Assembly: GCA_947259285.1 (NCBI GenBank)
Contig: CAMYMR010000002.1
Span: 1-64,000, forward strand
From: an uncultured Woeseiaceae bacterium
GTDB lineage: Bacteria; Pseudomonadota; Gammaproteobacteria; Steroidobacterales; Woeseiaceae
Direction of reading: 5' to 3'
DNA length: 64,000 nt
The notes under the pieces were generated by a model. The model was given only the letters and a program-made list of their open reading frames with translations. It was not told the DNA's origin and ran no database searches. Numbering within the stretch: the stretch's first letter is position 1; each line of letters starts with the position of its first letter. A program made the position numbers and the translations under genes. Below, piece after piece: positions 47,807 to 58,767 of this stretch.

Positions 47807-49311
47807 GCATGCCGGCTAAACATCTACCCGCCATGTTGACCCTCGCTGACCTGTTGCAGGGCTATGCGGATGCGCCGTCGCTGCCGGTGCAGGGTATCGC
47901 CAGCGACAGTCGCCGAGTTCGCGACGGCTATATTTTTCTTGCGTGTCAGGGCATCAGCAGCCACGGGCTCGATTACGCTGCGGAGGCAAAGGCGGCGGGC
48001 GCGAGCGCGGTCGTTTACGACGCATCAACTGCTGAGGTGCCGGATGACATCGGGCTGCCGATGGTCGCCGTCGAGGGGCTCGGCGAAAAGCTCGGCGATA
48101 TAGCCAGCCGATTCTACGATCATCCGTCCGAATCCCTGCGCGTCATTGGCGTCACCGGCACGAACGGCAAGACGACGGTTGCATGGCTCATTGCCGAATG
48201 CGCCCGATTCCTGGGTTTGCGGTGTGCGTATCTCGGTACCTTGGGATACGGCGTCGATGAACTTCAGATGACGGAGGGAATGACGACACCTGCGGCGATC
48301 GAATTGCAGGAGCGACTTGCCGAATTTGTCAAGCAGGGCGCGGATTTTGCCGCGATCGAGGTGTCATCTCACGCGCTGTCGCAGGGTCGTGTCGATGGTG
48401 TTCGCTTCGAAGCCACTCTGTTTACAAACCTGACTCGCGATCATCTCGATTATCACTCGGATATGCGGGCCTATTTTGAAACCAAGGCGCGGCTGTTCCT
48501 GGAATCCGACACCCATTGTCGAATCGTCAACATCGATTCGGAATTTGGCGGGGAGCTGGCCACCCGCTGCGGAAAGGGCGTTGTGCGTGTCTCGACCGAC
48601 TTCGATCGCGTCGGCGATGGCGGACCTTTCGTATTCGTACGCTCCGTTGTGCTACACGAGCTTGGATCCGACGTGTCGTTCACAAGCGCCTGGGGCGATG
48701 GCCGTTTCACATTGCAGCTAGCGGGCGACTTCAACGTCGCGAATGCGGCCATCGTTCTCGCATTGATGTTACAGCAGGGCGTCGCTATTGATGCGGCCTG
48801 TGATGCACTGTCAAAAGTGCAGGCACCGCCCGGGCGCATGCAGCGCGTCGTCGCCGAAGGCCCTGCCGTCTATGTGGACTATGCACATACGCCGAAGGCC
48901 ACCGAAGTCGTGCTGCGGGCGCTGCGACCACATTGCCGCGGCAAGCTCTGGTGTGTATTTGGCTGCGGCGGAGAACGCGATACGGGCAAGCGGCCGCTCA
49001 TGGCGAGGATCGCCGAGCAGCTGGCCGACCATATTGTCATTACGAGTGACAATCCACGCAACGAAGATTCCTGGCAGATCATCGACGACATCGTCGCAGG
49101 CCTTGCTCGGGCCGAGGCGGCGACGATCATCGAGGATCGTGCGGCGGCTATCGCCTGGGTGATTGACCATGCGGACGAGACGGACATCGTCCTGATAGCG
49201 GGCAAAGGCCATGAAGACCGCCAGCAAATTGGTGCGGAGAGTCGTCCGTTTTCCGACTACGGGGTGGCGCAGGCGGCTTTGGCCGCGGTCACCAAAAGGA
49301 GCGCGCAATGA
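47803..49311 (+). CDS. murE: UDP-MurNAc-L-Ala-D-Glu:meso-diaminopimelate ligase
   Basis: MurE adds meso-DAP to the stem peptide. The 502-residue protein has the N-terminal 'GIASDSRRVRDGYIFLACQG', the P-loop 'VTGTNGKTTVAWLI', the carbamylated lysine region 'HALSQGRVDGVRFEATLFTNLTRDHLDYH' (centre of the protein, cut here) and the substrate-deciding 'SDNPRNED', whose DNPR marks mDAP rather than lysine specificity. 'VLIAGKGHEDRQQ' lies near the end. This fits the Mpl and Ddl enzymes in the window. Overlaps of four bases on both sides. Confidence 0.97.
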   Translation: MSMPAKHLPAMLTLADLLQGYADAPSLPVQGIASDSRRVRDGYIFLACQGISSHGLDYAAEAKAAGASAVVYDASTAEVPDDIGLPMVAVEGLGEKLGDIASRFYDHPSESLRVIGVTGTNGKTTVAWLIAECARFLGLRCAYLGTLGYGVDELQMTEGMTTPAAIELQERLAEFVKQGADFAAIEVSSHALSQGRVDGVRFEATLFTNLTRDHLDYHSDMRAYFETKARLFLESDTHCRIVNIDSEFGGELATRCGKGVVRVSTDFDRVGDGGPFVFVRSVVLHELGSDVSFTSAWGDGRFTLQLAGDFNVANAAIVLALMLQQGVAIDAACDALSKVQAPPGRMQRVVAEGPAVYVDYAHTPKATEVVLRALRPHCRGKLWCVFGCGGERDTGKRPLMARIAEQLADHIVITSDNPRNEDSWQIIDDIVAGLARAEAATIIEDRAAAIAWVIDHADETDIVLIAGKGHEDRQQIGAESRPFSDYGVAQAALAAVTKRSAQ

Positions 49312-50669
49312 TCGATTCATTGAGCGCTGCAGCCAACAGCATGGGCGGCGTTTTGAACGGCGAGGACCGCAACTTTGCCGGTATAAGCACCGATACTCGC
49401 ACGCTGCGTGACGGCGAACTGTTTTTCGCGCTGCGTGGCCCGAACTTCGACGGTTCCGATTACGTACAGACGGCGGCAGAAAATGGCGCCGCGGCAGCGG
49501 TGGTCGCTCGACGTTTGGTGGCCGATATCCCGCAGATCGAAGTGGACGACACGCGAGTAGCGCTGGGACGATTCGCTGCTTCGTGGCGTCGGCAGTTTGA
49601 CGTTACGGTCATAGCTATCACCGGCAGCAACGGCAAGACCAGCACCAAGGAACTGATCAGGGCTTGCCTCGCGCCGCAGGCTCCGACGCTGGCGACGCAC
49701 GGCAACCTCAACAATGAGATCGGCGTTCCTCTGATGTTGGCGCGGATTGCCAGCGAACATCGATTCGCTGTATTTGAGCTTGGCGCCAATCATGCCGGAG
49801 AAATCGCGTACCTCACGGCACTTGCGAGACCCGACGTCGTCGTCATCACGAATGCTGCCGAGGCACATCTCGAAGGGTTTGGCTCGGTCGAAGGGGTCGC
49901 GCGCGCGAAAGGCGAGATCCTGCAAAACGATGAGCGCCCGGAAGTTGCTGTTCTGAACGCCGACGATCCGTATTTCGACTACTGGTCTTCGCTGATCCAG
50001 GACGCACGCATGATTAGCTTTGGGCTGGGCGCCTCGGCGGATGTTCGCGCAACCGGAATTGACACCGGTATCGAGTATTCGCAATTCCAATTGCACTTTC
50101 CGGGCGAACAGGTCGCCGTAAGGCTGCCGCTTCCAGGTATCCATAACGTGCGCAACGCATGTGCGGCCGCAGCGGTCGCGCATGCGCTCGGGATTGATTC
50201 GGCGCAAGTAAAAATTGCACTCGAAGCCGTCAGTCCTATCAGTGGTCGGCTGCAGCCTATGCGTGGCACAAACGGTTGCACGCTGTTTGACGACAGCTAC
50301 AACGCCAATCCGCTATCGGTCGCGGCCGCCGCAGAATTCCTGGCGCAGCTGTCGGGCGAAAACTGGCTCGTGCTCGGTGATATGAAGGAGCTGGGAGACG
50401 ATGCGGCAGATCTGCACCGTGAGGTCGGTGAGAAAGCACGTGCCAGCGGGATCGATCGCCTGTTCGCTTTGGGCGCCCTGTCAAGTAACGCCGTCGAGGG
50501 ATTTGGCGAGCATGGGAGTTGGTATGGAAGTGTCGATGCACTGGTCGACGAGCTGACTCGTAGTCTCAATGATTCCACCAACGTTCTCGTAAAGGGATCG
50601 AGATCGATGCACATGGAGCGCGTCGTTGATGCGCTGCGCGAAGTCGAAGCAGCGAGAAAAGAGGCCTGA
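49308..50669 (+). CDS. murF: UDP-MurNAc-tripeptide:D-alanyl-D-alanine ligase
   Basis: MurF adds the D-Ala-D-Ala dipeptide, completing UDP-MurNAc-pentapeptide. In 453 residues the markers are '[24 protein letters not shown]' (N-domain, about 26-49), the P-loop '[15 protein letters not shown]', '[16 protein letters not shown]', '[13 protein letters not shown]' and '[12 protein letters not shown]'. It overlaps murE by four bases; mraY starts two bases after its stop. Confidence 0.97.
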   Translation: MIDSLSAAANSMGGVLNGEDRNFAGISTDTRTLRDGELFFALRGPNFDGSDYVQTAAENGAAAAVVARRLVADIPQIEVDDTRVALGRFAASWRRQFDVTVIAITGSNGKTSTKELIRACLAPQAPTLATHGNLNNEIGVPLMLARIASEHRFAVFELGANHAGEIAYLTALARPDVVVITNAAEAHLEGFGSVEGVARAKGEILQNDERPEVAVLNADDPYFDYWSSLIQDARMISFGLGASADVRATGIDTGIEYSQFQLHFPGEQVAVRLPLPGIHNVRNACAAAAVAHALGIDSAQVKIALEAVSPISGRLQPMRGTNGCTLFDDSYNANPLSVAAAAEFLAQLSGENWLVLGDMKELGDDAADLHREVGEKARASGIDRLFALGALSSNAVEGFGEHGSWYGSVDALVDELTRSLNDSTNVLVKGSRSMHMERVVDALREVEAARKEA

Positions 50670-50671
50670 TT

Positions 50672-51754
50672 ATGCTGCTCTATGTCACCAACTATCTCGC
50701 GCAATTCGAATCCGGCTTCAACGTATTCAATTACCTGACGATGCGCGCAATTCTCGGCGCATTAACCGCGCTCGTGCTGTCATTCATTATCGGGCCACGC
50801 ATGATCAAACGCCTGAGCGTGAACCAGCTCGGGCAACCCGTTCGCGAAGAAGGTCCCGAGACGCATCTGCTCAAGGCGGGCACGCCGACCATGGGCGGCG
50901 CCTTGATTCTGACCGCAATCGCATTCAGCACGGTGCTTTGGGCCGATCTCGAAAACATGTATGTCTGGATCGTGCTGTTCGTCACGCTGTCTTTCGGTGT
51001 CATCGGCTATGTCGATGATTACAAGAAACTCGTATTGCAAGATCCCGCCGGCATCTCGGCGGCGCAAAAGCTCTTCTGGCAGTCTAGTGCGGCCCTTGTT
51101 GCCGCCATTGCTCTGTACGTCACGGCAACTGATGAGGCGCAAACCTCATTGTTGATTCCGTATTTCAAGGATCTGGCTATCCCCCTGGGGCTTTTTCAGG
51201 TTGTCGTGACGTACTTTTTTATTGTCGGCTTCAGTAATGCGGTGAATCTTACTGATGGCCTTGACGGTCTCGCGATCATGCCGACCGTCCTTGTTGGTGG
51301 CGCGCTTGGCATCTTTGCCTACGTTACCGGAAACGTAAATTTCTCCGGGTACCTGGACATACCGTATGTCGCAGGCACTGGCGAAATACTGGTCTTTTGC
51401 ACGTCGCTTGCCGGGGCGGGCCTCGGTTTTCTCTGGTTCAACACCTACCCGGCACAGGTCTTTATGGGCGACATCGGTGCACTGTCACTCGGCGCCGCGC
51501 TCGGAGTCGTGGCGGTCGTGGTGCGGCAGGAGATCGTACTCGCGATTATGGGCGGCGTATTCGTCGTCGAGACGCTGTCGGTCATGATCCAGGTCGCGTC
51601 GTTCAAGCTGACCGGCAGGCGCGTATTTCGGATGGCGCCGTTGCACCATCATTTCGAGCTCAAAGGCTGGGCCGAGCCGAAGGTCATCGTTCGTTTCTGG
51701 ATTATCACAGTCATCCTCGTGCTGATCGGATTGGCGAGTCTCAAGATACGATGA
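50672..51754 (+). CDS. mraY: Phospho-N-acetylmuramoyl-pentapeptide-transferase
   Basis: MraY makes lipid I by moving phospho-MurNAc-pentapeptide to undecaprenyl phosphate. It is a 360-residue, ten-helix membrane enzyme. Signatures: '[13 protein letters not shown]' (with '[14 protein letters not shown]'), the metal/catalytic 'GYVDDYKKL', '[17 protein letters not shown]' and the histidine-rich '[15 protein letters not shown]'. The stop and the murD start overlap as ATGA. Confidence 0.97.
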   Translation: MLLYVTNYLAQFESGFNVFNYLTMRAILGALTALVLSFIIGPRMIKRLSVNQLGQPVREEGPETHLLKAGTPTMGGALILTAIAFSTVLWADLENMYVWIVLFVTLSFGVIGYVDDYKKLVLQDPAGISAAQKLFWQSSAALVAAIALYVTATDEAQTSLLIPYFKDLAIPLGLFQVVVTYFFIVGFSNAVNLTDGLDGLAIMPTVLVGGALGIFAYVTGNVNFSGYLDIPYVAGTGEILVFCTSLAGAGLGFLWFNTYPAQVFMGDIGALSLGAALGVVAVVVRQEIVLAIMGGVFVVETLSVMIQVASFKLTGRRVFRMAPLHHHFELKGWAEPKVIVRFWIITVILVLIGLASLKIR

Positions 51755-53088
51755 ACGTCGCAAAAGAAACAGCCAGCAAAGACCTGGTCGTTGGACTCGG
51801 CGCAACCGGATTGTCCATCGCTCGCTATCTTCGCAGAGCCGAAATCGACGCCCTGTTTTTCGACAGCCGCGAAGCTCCGCCCGGGATACAGGAGCTCGAC
51901 GACATCTGGCCGAACGCAAAGGTACTGCTGGGAGACGCCAAGCTCCCGGTTCGCGTTGCGAGGATCATCGCGTCGCCGGGCATCTCGGACAGCCATCCCT
52001 TGTTGAAAAGGGCTCGGCAAGAGCATGTCGAAGTCATTTCCGATATTGAACTGTTTGCGCGAGAGGCGAAGGCACCCTTTGTCGCTATCACGGGCTCCAA
52101 TGGCAAGAGCACGGTTACGACGCTGCTTTATTACATGTGCGTCGCCGATGGTCGTGAAACGCTCGCCGGAGGTAATCTCGGGGAGCCGGCGCTTGACCTT
52201 CTCGAATTTCCGACACCGGATATCTATGTCCTGGAGTTGTCGAGCTTCCAGCTGCATCGAACCCAGAAATTGCCGGCTGCCGTTGCGGTCCTGCTAAATG
52301 TCTCGCCCGATCACCTCGACTGGCACCTGGACGAGGCGGAATACCGCGAATCGAAATACCGTATTTATCGCGAGGCTGAGGCCGCCGTGGTCAATCGAGC
52401 GGACGCGATGGCAGTCAAGCGCGCCCGGCACTGCCCACGCGTGATCAGTTTCGGCGTCGATGCTCCGGCGGAGAAGCAGTATGGACTGCGAGACGAGGAT
52501 GGCGAGACCTACCTTGCACGTGGCGAAGCATTGCTGATCTCGGTGCGGGACCTACCAATGTACGGCGTTCATAATCAGCTCAATGCGCTCGCCGCGCTGG
52601 CGGCAGGAGAGCTGGTCGGATTGGATATGTCGGCGATGCTACAGGTTCTCGCTGAATTCCCGGGCCTGCCGCATCGCATGCAGTCCGTCGCGCGAGTTGG
52701 CGCCGTCGACTATGTCAACGATTCCAAGGCGACCAACGTCGCGGCAGCCGTCGCCTCGATAAACTCCGTTGAAGGCATGCTGGTCTTGATTGCCGGGGGC
52801 GATGGCAAGGGCGGTGACTTCCGTGAGCTTGCCGAAGCGCTAGAAGGCAAGTTGCGTGGCGCGGTGCTGATTGGAAAAGACGCGGAGAAAATCGCTGCAG
52901 CACTGAATACGGCGATGCCGGTGACTTTCGCCAACGATATGTGGGAGGCCGTGAAGATGGCCGCTTCCTGCGCGGAGCCTGGGGATACGGTGCTGCTCGC
53001 GCCGGCGTGCGCGAGCCTGGACCAGTATGACAACTACATGGCCCGGGGCGACGCCTTTTCTACGGCTGCACGGGGGCTGAAGCGATGA
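51751..53088 (+). CDS. murD: UDP-N-acetylmuramoylalanine:D-glutamate ligase
   Basis: MurD adds D-glutamate to UDP-MurNAc-L-Ala. The start ATG at 51751 overlaps the mraY stop. The longer frame from 51397 lies inside mraY and is rejected. In 445 residues: N-terminal Rossmann loop '[15 protein letters not shown]', P-loop '[15 protein letters not shown]', '[14 protein letters not shown]', '[11 protein letters not shown]', '[23 protein letters not shown]' (about 310-332) and '[11 protein letters not shown]'. All family motifs are present. Confidence 0.97.
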   Translation: MNVAKETASKDLVVGLGATGLSIARYLRRAEIDALFFDSREAPPGIQELDDIWPNAKVLLGDAKLPVRVARIIASPGISDSHPLLKRARQEHVEVISDIELFAREAKAPFVAITGSNGKSTVTTLLYYMCVADGRETLAGGNLGEPALDLLEFPTPDIYVLELSSFQLHRTQKLPAAVAVLLNVSPDHLDWHLDEAEYRESKYRIYREAEAAVVNRADAMAVKRARHCPRVISFGVDAPAEKQYGLRDEDGETYLARGEALLISVRDLPMYGVHNQLNALAALAAGELVGLDMSAMLQVLAEFPGLPHRMQSVARVGAVDYVNDSKATNVAAAVASINSVEGMLVLIAGGDGKGGDFRELAEALEGKLRGAVLIGKDAEKIAAALNTAMPVTFANDMWEAVKMAASCAEPGDTVLLAPACASLDQYDNYMARGDAFSTAARGLKR

Positions 53089-54275
53089 GGTGGAGCTCTC
53101 ACAGCGTAACGATGCCATTCCCGGCGCGACTCCGGACGTCGCTGCAGGTTGACCCGGTGCTTTTCACGCTGGTCCTCATGTTGCTGCTGGGCGGCCTGGT
53201 AATCCTCGCATCCGCTTCGATCTCCATATCGGAGAATGCCATAGGCAATCCGTTCTTCTATCTGCAGCGGCAGCTGATCGCGGCGGTGCTCGGCACCGTC
53301 GCGGGTGGCATCTGCCTTTTTGTCCCAATGCGGTTCTGGCAGAGCCTCGGGCCACTGCTGTTGCTCTGTGGCATCGCCCTGCTGGTGCTGGTGCTCGTGC
53401 CGGGGATTGGCTATGAAGTCAACGGCAGCACGCGATGGGTGCGAATCGGCTTTATGAATCTGCAGGTGTCGGAGCCGGCGCGCCTGTGCCTGTTGCTCTA
53501 CCTCGCCGGCTACCTGGTTCGTCGCAACAAGGCTTTGCGCGAGGGGTTCATGGGATTCCTCCGCCCTATGCTGGTCCTGACCGTGGCCTGCGTCCTGTTG
53601 TTGAGAGAACCGGATTTTGGCGCGGCGCTCGTGCTGCTCGCGACAGCGCTCGTCATGCTGTTTGTCGCCGGCGCACGCATCCGTGATTTTCTGCTGTTCT
53701 TCTCGATCGGCGTCATGGCTATGGCGACGCTGGCCATCACGGCCCCTTATCGCATGAAACGGCTCACGGGATTTCTCGATCCATGGGCCGATCCCTACAA
53801 CTCCGGGTTTCAGCTGACCCAGTCGCTGATCGCAATCGGCCGAGGCGAGTGGTTTGGCGTCGGCCTCGGCGACAGCGTGCAGAAGCTTTTCTACCTGCCC
53901 GAAGCGCATACCGATTTCGTATTCGCGGTGTTCGCCGAAGAATTTGGACTGGCCGGGTCGGTAGTCCTGATCGGGATATTCGTGGCGTTGCTCTGGCGTG
54001 TTTTCAAACTGGGGATGCGCGCCGCAAAAGCGGAGCGCTTTTTCGAAGCCTACATCGCGATCGGCCTTGGTACCTGGATTGGACTGCAGGCATTTATCAA
54101 CGTCGGCGTAAATATGGGCCTGTTACCGACCAAAGGTCTGACCTTGCCGCTGGTCAGTTACGGTCGCAGCAGCCTGATTATCACGATGATCTGCATTGGT
54201 TTATTGCTGAGGATCCATCACGAGCTCGCGGTTGACGCGAAACCGGTCAATCGAAAACGAGGCAAGCGAAAATGA
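53085..54275 (+). CDS. ftsW: Septal peptidoglycan glycosyltransferase FtsW
   Basis: FtsW is the SEDS polymerase that works with FtsI to make septal glycan from lipid II. The 396-residue protein has about ten membrane helices. Markers: 'LLGGLVILASASI', 'GSTRWVRIGFMNLQVSEPARLCL', 'REPDFGAALVL' (catalytic-loop aspartate region), 'PYNSGFQLTQSLIAIGRGEWFGVGLGDSVQK' (family loop, residues about 233-263, cut from one motif), and 'PLVSYGRSSLII'. The C-terminus is basic. Four-base overlaps with murD and murG. Confidence 0.96.
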   Translation: MRWSSHSVTMPFPARLRTSLQVDPVLFTLVLMLLLGGLVILASASISISENAIGNPFFYLQRQLIAAVLGTVAGGICLFVPMRFWQSLGPLLLLCGIALLVLVLVPGIGYEVNGSTRWVRIGFMNLQVSEPARLCLLLYLAGYLVRRNKALREGFMGFLRPMLVLTVACVLLLREPDFGAALVLLATALVMLFVAGARIRDFLLFFSIGVMAMATLAITAPYRMKRLTGFLDPWADPYNSGFQLTQSLIAIGRGEWFGVGLGDSVQKLFYLPEAHTDFVFAVFAEEFGLAGSVVLIGIFVALLWRVFKLGMRAAKAERFFEAYIAIGLGTWIGLQAFINVGVNMGLLPTKGLTLPLVSYGRSSLIITMICIGLLLRIHHELAVDAKPVNRKRGKRK

Positions 54276-55360
54276 GCGCCGGACCGATTTTAGTGATGGC
54301 TGGCGGCACGGGCGGCCACGTCTATCCCGCGTTGGCGGTTGCACGCCTCTTGCAGGCCAGGTCGCAGGAAATCGTCTGGCTCGGTACCCACCGCGGCCTC
54401 GAATCTCGCGTCGTTCCGGCCGCCGGTATCGATATGGAATGGATCAGCGTAAAGGGACTGCGGCGCAAGGGCGCACTCGCACTGCTGATTGCTCCGTTTC
54501 AAATTGGCTGGGCGTTGTTGCAGTCGCTCGGCGTTATCTTTCGTCGCCGCCCCGCAGCGGTGCTCGGCATGGGTGGATTCGTTAGCGGTCCCGGCGGCGT
54601 TGCCGCCTGGCTGACACGGCGACCGCTCGTGATTCACGAGCAAAACGCCGCAGCGGGCCTGACCAACCGTCTTCTGGCGCGTCTTGCCCGGGTTGTGCTG
54701 CAAGCCTTCCCGGGCAGTTTTAATTCTGCAGCCGACGTTGAAACCGTTGGCAACCCGGTTCGGGGAGAAATCATGGCGGTTCCACGACCCGCCGACCGCT
54801 ACAACAATCGACAGGGCCCACTTCGACTCCTGGTGCTCGGTGGCAGCCAGGGCTCGCTCGCTCTCAACAGTGCGGTGCCCGCAGCCCTGGCGGAGCTGGA
54901 CCCCGAGTCCCGGCCTATCGTGCGACATCAGTGTGGCGAGCGGACGCTGGACGTGGCGCAGGCCGCCTATGCGAAGCATGGTGTTGACGCCGATCTGTTG
55001 CCCTTTATCGAGGACATGGCTGCGGTTTACGCCTGGGCCGACCTGGTGATCTGCCGCGCCGGGGCGCTAACGGTTGCCGAACTGTGCGCCGCCGGGCTAC
55101 CCGCCATTTTCGTGCCGTATCCGTCGGCTGTGGACGACCATCAGACCGCCAATGCCGGGCCGCTGGTCAGCGCGGGGGCTGCAACGATAATACAGGAGTC
55201 CGAGCTGACTCCGGAGCGCCTCGCTGGCGTGTTGCGTGACTGGCTTCTGTCACGCGACCGGCTGCGAGATCGCGCCGAAAAAGCACGTTCGCTTGCCGCC
55301 CCGAATGCCGTTCGTCGAATCGCCGAGCATTGTCTCGTGCAAGCGGGGGCAGCGCTATGA
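54272..55360 (+). CDS. murG: UDP-GlcNAc:lipid I N-acetylglucosaminyltransferase MurG
   Basis: MurG turns lipid I into lipid II at the inner face of the membrane. In 362 residues: the donor-loop start 'MAGGTGGHVYPALAVARLL', 'LGTHRGLESRVVPAAGI', 'GMGGFVSGPGGVAAWL', 'IHEQNAAAGLTNRLLAR', 'LVLGGSQGSLALN' and 'VICRAGALTVAELCAAGLP'. It overlaps ftsW by four bases. The next main gene, murC, is 43 bases away, the only larger gap between rsmH and ftsA, and it is bridged by a 16-codon ORF. Confidence 0.97.
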   Translation: MSAGPILVMAGGTGGHVYPALAVARLLQARSQEIVWLGTHRGLESRVVPAAGIDMEWISVKGLRRKGALALLIAPFQIGWALLQSLGVIFRRRPAAVLGMGGFVSGPGGVAAWLTRRPLVIHEQNAAAGLTNRLLARLARVVLQAFPGSFNSAADVETVGNPVRGEIMAVPRPADRYNNRQGPLRLLVLGGSQGSLALNSAVPAALAELDPESRPIVRHQCGERTLDVAQAAYAKHGVDADLLPFIEDMAAVYAWADLVICRAGALTVAELCAAGLPAIFVPYPSAVDDHQTANAGPLVSAGAATIIQESELTPERLAGVLRDWLLSRDRLRDRAEKARSLAAPNAVRRIAEHCLVQAGAAL

Positions 55361-55407
55361 ACCACCGTAAGGCGCTGATGCGGCATGGTACCGGGAGAGC
55401 GGCATGA
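55357..55407 (+). CDS. 16-codon ORF bridging murG and murC
   Basis: An ATG at 55357 overlaps the murG stop as ATGA, and its own TGA (55405-55407) overlaps the murC start as ATGA (55404-55407). The predicted peptide ([16 protein letters not shown]) is basic and has no known family. It may serve only to carry ribosomes across the gap, or it may be chance. No protein evidence is possible from sequence. Confidence 0.3.
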   Translation: MNHRKALMRHGTGRAA

Positions 55408-56873
55408 TCAACCGCATGCGTCGAATTCACTGCGTGCATTTCGTCGGCATCGGCGGCTCGGGAATGTCCGGAATTGCCGAGGTGATGTTGAGCCTGGGTT
55501 ACGCGGTACAAGGTTCGGATCTGAAGCGCAACAAACAGACACGGCGCCTTGAGAGTCAGGGTGCCACCATCTTCATCGGCCACGCTGCCGACAATATTCG
55601 CGATGCTGACGCTGTCGTCGTCTCCAGCGCGGTCGATGAAACCAATGCCGAAGTGGCTGCGGCAAGAGGACTGCGCATGCCCGTTGTCAGTCGCGCCGAA
55701 ATGCTGGCCGAGCTGATGCGCTTCAGGTACTCGATCGCGGTTGCAGGGACGCACGGCAAGACGACGACGACAAGTCTTGTCGCAAGCGTGTTGGCCGAAG
55801 GCGGACTCGATCCCACCTTCGTGATCGGCGGACGACTGAAAAGCGCGGATGCTAATGCCCGGCTCGGGCAGGGCGATTACCTCGTGGCGGAGGCCGATGA
55901 AAGTGACGCCTCCTTCGTGCACCTGAAGCCGATGCTGGCCATCGTTACCAATATCGATGCCGACCATATGTCGACCTACGATGGCGATATCGAAAAGCTT
56001 AAAAGCGGCTTCATCGAGTTCTTGCACAACCTGCCGTTCTACGGACTGGCCGTCGTATGTGTGGATGACGCCGGCGTGAATGACGTGCTCGGCGACATCG
56101 GTCGTTCCGTCACGACTTACGGTGTCAGTGAAAGCGCAGATATCAGGGCGGTGAACGTCAGGTTCGATGAAGCCCATACGGAGTTCGACGTCATCCGGCA
56201 AAGTCGTTCGACCGAGGTGGACCCTTCGCGCGGGGACACAGCTAACGGTATGTCCCCAGCCCTGCGAGTACGTCTGCAGTTGCCTGGCATGCACAACGTG
56301 CGCAATGCGCTCGCCGCGATTGCGGTGGCGGACGAGTTGCAGATTGGCGACGAAGCCCTTGTCAACGCCCTGGAAAGCTTCGAAGGCATCGACCGCCGCT
56401 TCCAGAGCTTTGGCGAATTGCGAACCACCGCAGGGAAAGTCCTGCTGGTCGACGATTACGGCCATCATCCGACCGAAATTGCCGCGACCTTAGCGGCCGC
56501 AAAGTCCGGTTGGCCCAAAAAACGCGTGGTGCTTGTCTTTCAACCGCATCGCTACACCCGCACGCGTGACCTGATGGACGATTTCGCGAACGTACTGTCA
56601 GAGGCGGACGTGCTGGTGCTACTCGACGTCTACGCGGCCGGCGAAGAGCCGATCGCCGGAGCCGATGGTCGGTCAATGGCGCGGGCGATACGGATGCGTG
56701 GCGCGGTCGAACCCGTTTTTGTCGAGTCGCTCGACGAACTGCAGCCGGTGTTGGAAGGCCTGCTTGCCGACGGTGATCTGTTGCTCACGATGGGTGCGGG
56801 AGATATCGGTGCCTATGCAGCAGGACTGCCCGAACTGCTGTCCAACGGTCCGCCCCTGAAGGTTCACTCATGA
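55404..56873 (+). CDS. murC: UDP-N-acetylmuramate:L-alanine ligase
   Basis: MurC adds the first amino acid, L-alanine, to UDP-MurNAc. The 489-residue protein has '[20 protein letters not shown]', the P-loop '[18 protein letters not shown]', '[14 protein letters not shown]', '[11 protein letters not shown]', '[17 protein letters not shown]' and '[11 protein letters not shown]' with '[13 protein letters not shown]'. A ribosome site (GGGAGA) precedes the ATG at 55404. It overlaps murB by four bases. Confidence 0.97.
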   Translation: MINRMRRIHCVHFVGIGGSGMSGIAEVMLSLGYAVQGSDLKRNKQTRRLESQGATIFIGHAADNIRDADAVVVSSAVDETNAEVAAARGLRMPVVSRAEMLAELMRFRYSIAVAGTHGKTTTTSLVASVLAEGGLDPTFVIGGRLKSADANARLGQGDYLVAEADESDASFVHLKPMLAIVTNIDADHMSTYDGDIEKLKSGFIEFLHNLPFYGLAVVCVDDAGVNDVLGDIGRSVTTYGVSESADIRAVNVRFDEAHTEFDVIRQSRSTEVDPSRGDTANGMSPALRVRLQLPGMHNVRNALAAIAVADELQIGDEALVNALESFEGIDRRFQSFGELRTTAGKVLLVDDYGHHPTEIAATLAAAKSGWPKKRVVLVFQPHRYTRTRDLMDDFANVLSEADVLVLLDVYAAGEEPIAGADGRSMARAIRMRGAVEPVFVESLDELQPVLEGLLADGDLLLTMGAGDIGAYAAGLPELLSNGPPLKVHS

Positions 56874-57769
56874 TGACGGTGGCGAAAGATCTCAAGGTGC
56901 AGGGCGACATCCGCTTCAACGAGCCGATGAGCCGTCACACGTCGTGGCGTGTCGGTGGGCCGGCGGAAATATTCTTCGTCCCGTCCAGTATCGATGACCT
57001 CGCGTCCTTTCTGGCAGAGCTCGATGCGGACACGCCATTGTTCTGGCATGGCGTCGGCAGCAATTTGCTGGTGCGCGACGCGGGGCTCCCGGGCGTCGTT
57101 ATTTCAGCAAGCAAAATGCTGAAGCACATCGAACGCGTCGGCGATCGTCAGGTCAGAGCGGGCGCCGGCGTGCCGTGCACCTCGCTTGCGCGCCAATGCG
57201 TGCGCTGGCAACTCGGACCATCCGAGTTCTTCGCCGGCATACCCGGAACGGTCGGCGGCGCGCTGGCGATGAATGCCGGGGCACACGGTGGTGAGACCTG
57301 GGAGCGCGTTGCCAGCGTGCAGACAATCGATCGCAGCGGCGTCGTGAGGCAACGCGGCCCGGACGACTATACGGTCGGATACCGCAGCGTCGTGGGGCCC
57401 GCAAACGAGTGGTTCCTGGAAGCCGTTTTCGAGTTCGACCCGGCTATCAAGCCCAGCGTCCAGACGATGAAGTCGATGCTCGATCGTCGCAAAGAAACCC
57501 AGCCTCTGGGATTACCCAGCTGCGGCTCGGTGTTTCGCAATCCGCCAGGCGATTACTCGGCAAGGCTCATCGAGACGGCCGGCCTGAAAGGCTATCGCAT
57601 CGGGGGCGCGGAAGTTTCAACGAAGCACGCCAATTTCATTATCAACCGCGACGACGCAACCGCCAGCGATATCGAGGAATTGATCGAGCATGTCCGTAAG
57701 GCCGTGCTCGAAGCTCATGGCGTAGATCTGAAGCACGAAGTCCGCATCGTCGGTGAGGCGCCGTCATGA
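56870..57769 (+). CDS. murB: UDP-N-acetylenolpyruvoylglucosamine reductase
   Basis: MurB reduces the enolpyruvyl group made by MurA, using FAD and NADPH. In 299 residues: '[19 protein letters not shown]', '[19 protein letters not shown]' (FAD loop), '[23 protein letters not shown]' (about 122-144), 'VGYRSV', the proton-donor serine in '[15 protein letters not shown]', and '[17 protein letters not shown]'. The shorter loop pattern is that of type II MurB as in most non-enteric bacteria. Overlaps of four bases on each side. Confidence 0.96.
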   Translation: MMTVAKDLKVQGDIRFNEPMSRHTSWRVGGPAEIFFVPSSIDDLASFLAELDADTPLFWHGVGSNLLVRDAGLPGVVISASKMLKHIERVGDRQVRAGAGVPCTSLARQCVRWQLGPSEFFAGIPGTVGGALAMNAGAHGGETWERVASVQTIDRSGVVRQRGPDDYTVGYRSVVGPANEWFLEAVFEFDPAIKPSVQTMKSMLDRRKETQPLGLPSCGSVFRNPPGDYSARLIETAGLKGYRIGGAEVSTKHANFIINRDDATASDIEELIEHVRKAVLEAHGVDLKHEVRIVGEAPS

Positions 57770-58767
57770 CTCACTCTGCCGCAATGCTGGATCAACGACG
57801 CGTCGTATCCGATGCCGGCGATTTTGGTCGGGTAGCGGTGATGCTGGGCGGGCGCTCGAGCGAGCGGGAAGTATCGCTGGACACGGGCACGGCCGTCCTC
57901 AACGCATTGCGCGCGCGTGGCGTCGATGCGCACGCATGGGACCCGGCGGAAAAGACCTTGTCGCAGTTTGCAACCGCGGGATTCGATCGCGCATGGATAG
58001 CCCTTCACGGCCCGGGTGGCGAGGACGGTGCGCTGCAAGGGGCACTTCAGTGGCTCGATATGCCGTACACCGGGAGCGGCGTAATGGCGTCGGCGCTGGC
58101 CATGGACAAGGTGCGCAGCAAGCACCTGTTTCGTGCTCGTGACATACCGACGCCGGATTACGCGGTGGTCCGTTCGCACGCGGACGCGTCGGTTGCGGCG
58201 GAGCAGCTTGGTTTGCCACTCATCGTCAAGCCGTCAGGGCAGGGCTCCAGTGTCGGGATGTCAAAAGTACTCGAGCGCGCCGATCTCGAGGAAGCCTTGG
58301 ATACAGCGCTGCAGTACGACGCTACCGTTTTGCTCGAACAATGCATAAGGGGCGACGAGCTCACCGTAGCCGTATTGCAGGGCAGCGCATTGCCGAGCAT
58401 TCGCATCGTTACGCCACGGGTTTTTTATGACTACCGCGCGAAATACGAATCAGACCGGACCGAGTACATCTGTCCCGGGGCCTCCAGCGATTCGCAAGAA
58501 CGGCTGTGTGCCGATCTCGCGATTAAGGCATTCGAGGAACTCGGTTGCACAGGCTGGGGCCGCGTCGATTTCATGGCGGACGACGAAGGTCAACCGCTAG
58601 TCCTCGAAGTCAACACGGTACCGGGTATGACCAGCCACAGCCTTGTGCCGATGGCCGCGAAGCAGGCGGGAATCGATTTCGAGACGCTTTGCTGGCGGAT
58701 TCTGGAAACCAGTTTCAAGGCAGATCAAGCAGACAACGTCATCGAGGTGGCAGCACATGGCGCGTAA
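57766..58767 (+). CDS. ddl: D-alanine:D-alanine ligase
   Basis: Ddl makes the D-Ala-D-Ala dipeptide for MurF. The 333-residue ATP-grasp protein has 'VAVMLGGRSSEREVSLDTG', 'ALHGPGGEDGALQGALQWL', 'YTGSGVMASALAMDKVRSKHLF' (with the conserved serine; residues about 103-124), 'PLIVKPSGQGSSVGMSKV' and 'LEVNTVPGMTSHSLVPMAA'. It is the DdlB-type gene of the dcw cluster. ftsQ begins eleven bases before its end. Confidence 0.96.
   Translation: MTHSAAMLDQRRVVSDAGDFGRVAVMLGGRSSEREVSLDTGTAVLNALRARGVDAHAWDPAEKTLSQFATAGFDRAWIALHGPGGEDGALQGALQWLDMPYTGSGVMASALAMDKVRSKHLFRARDIPTPDYAVVRSHADASVAAEQLGLPLIVKPSGQGSSVGMSKVLERADLEEALDTALQYDATVLLEQCIRGDELTVAVLQGSALPSIRIVTPRVFYDYRAKYESDRTEYICPGASSDSQERLCADLAIKAFEELGCTGWGRVDFMADDEGQPLVLEVNTVPGMTSHSLVPMAAKQAGIDFETLCWRILETSFKADQADNVIEVAAHGA

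Noticed and set aside
51397-51750. N-terminal extension of murD
   Set aside because: It runs inside mraY in another frame; the ATG at 51751 gives the normal MurD start and the usual ATGA overlap.
53034-53909. 291-codon open frame on the minus strand
   Set aside because: Antisense to ftsW; composition very rich in Gln, Arg and His, as expected for a reverse-complemented membrane protein.
55167-56468. 433-codon open frame on the minus strand
   Set aside because: It is antisense to murG and murC, both with complete motifs; low-complexity Arg/His-rich translation.
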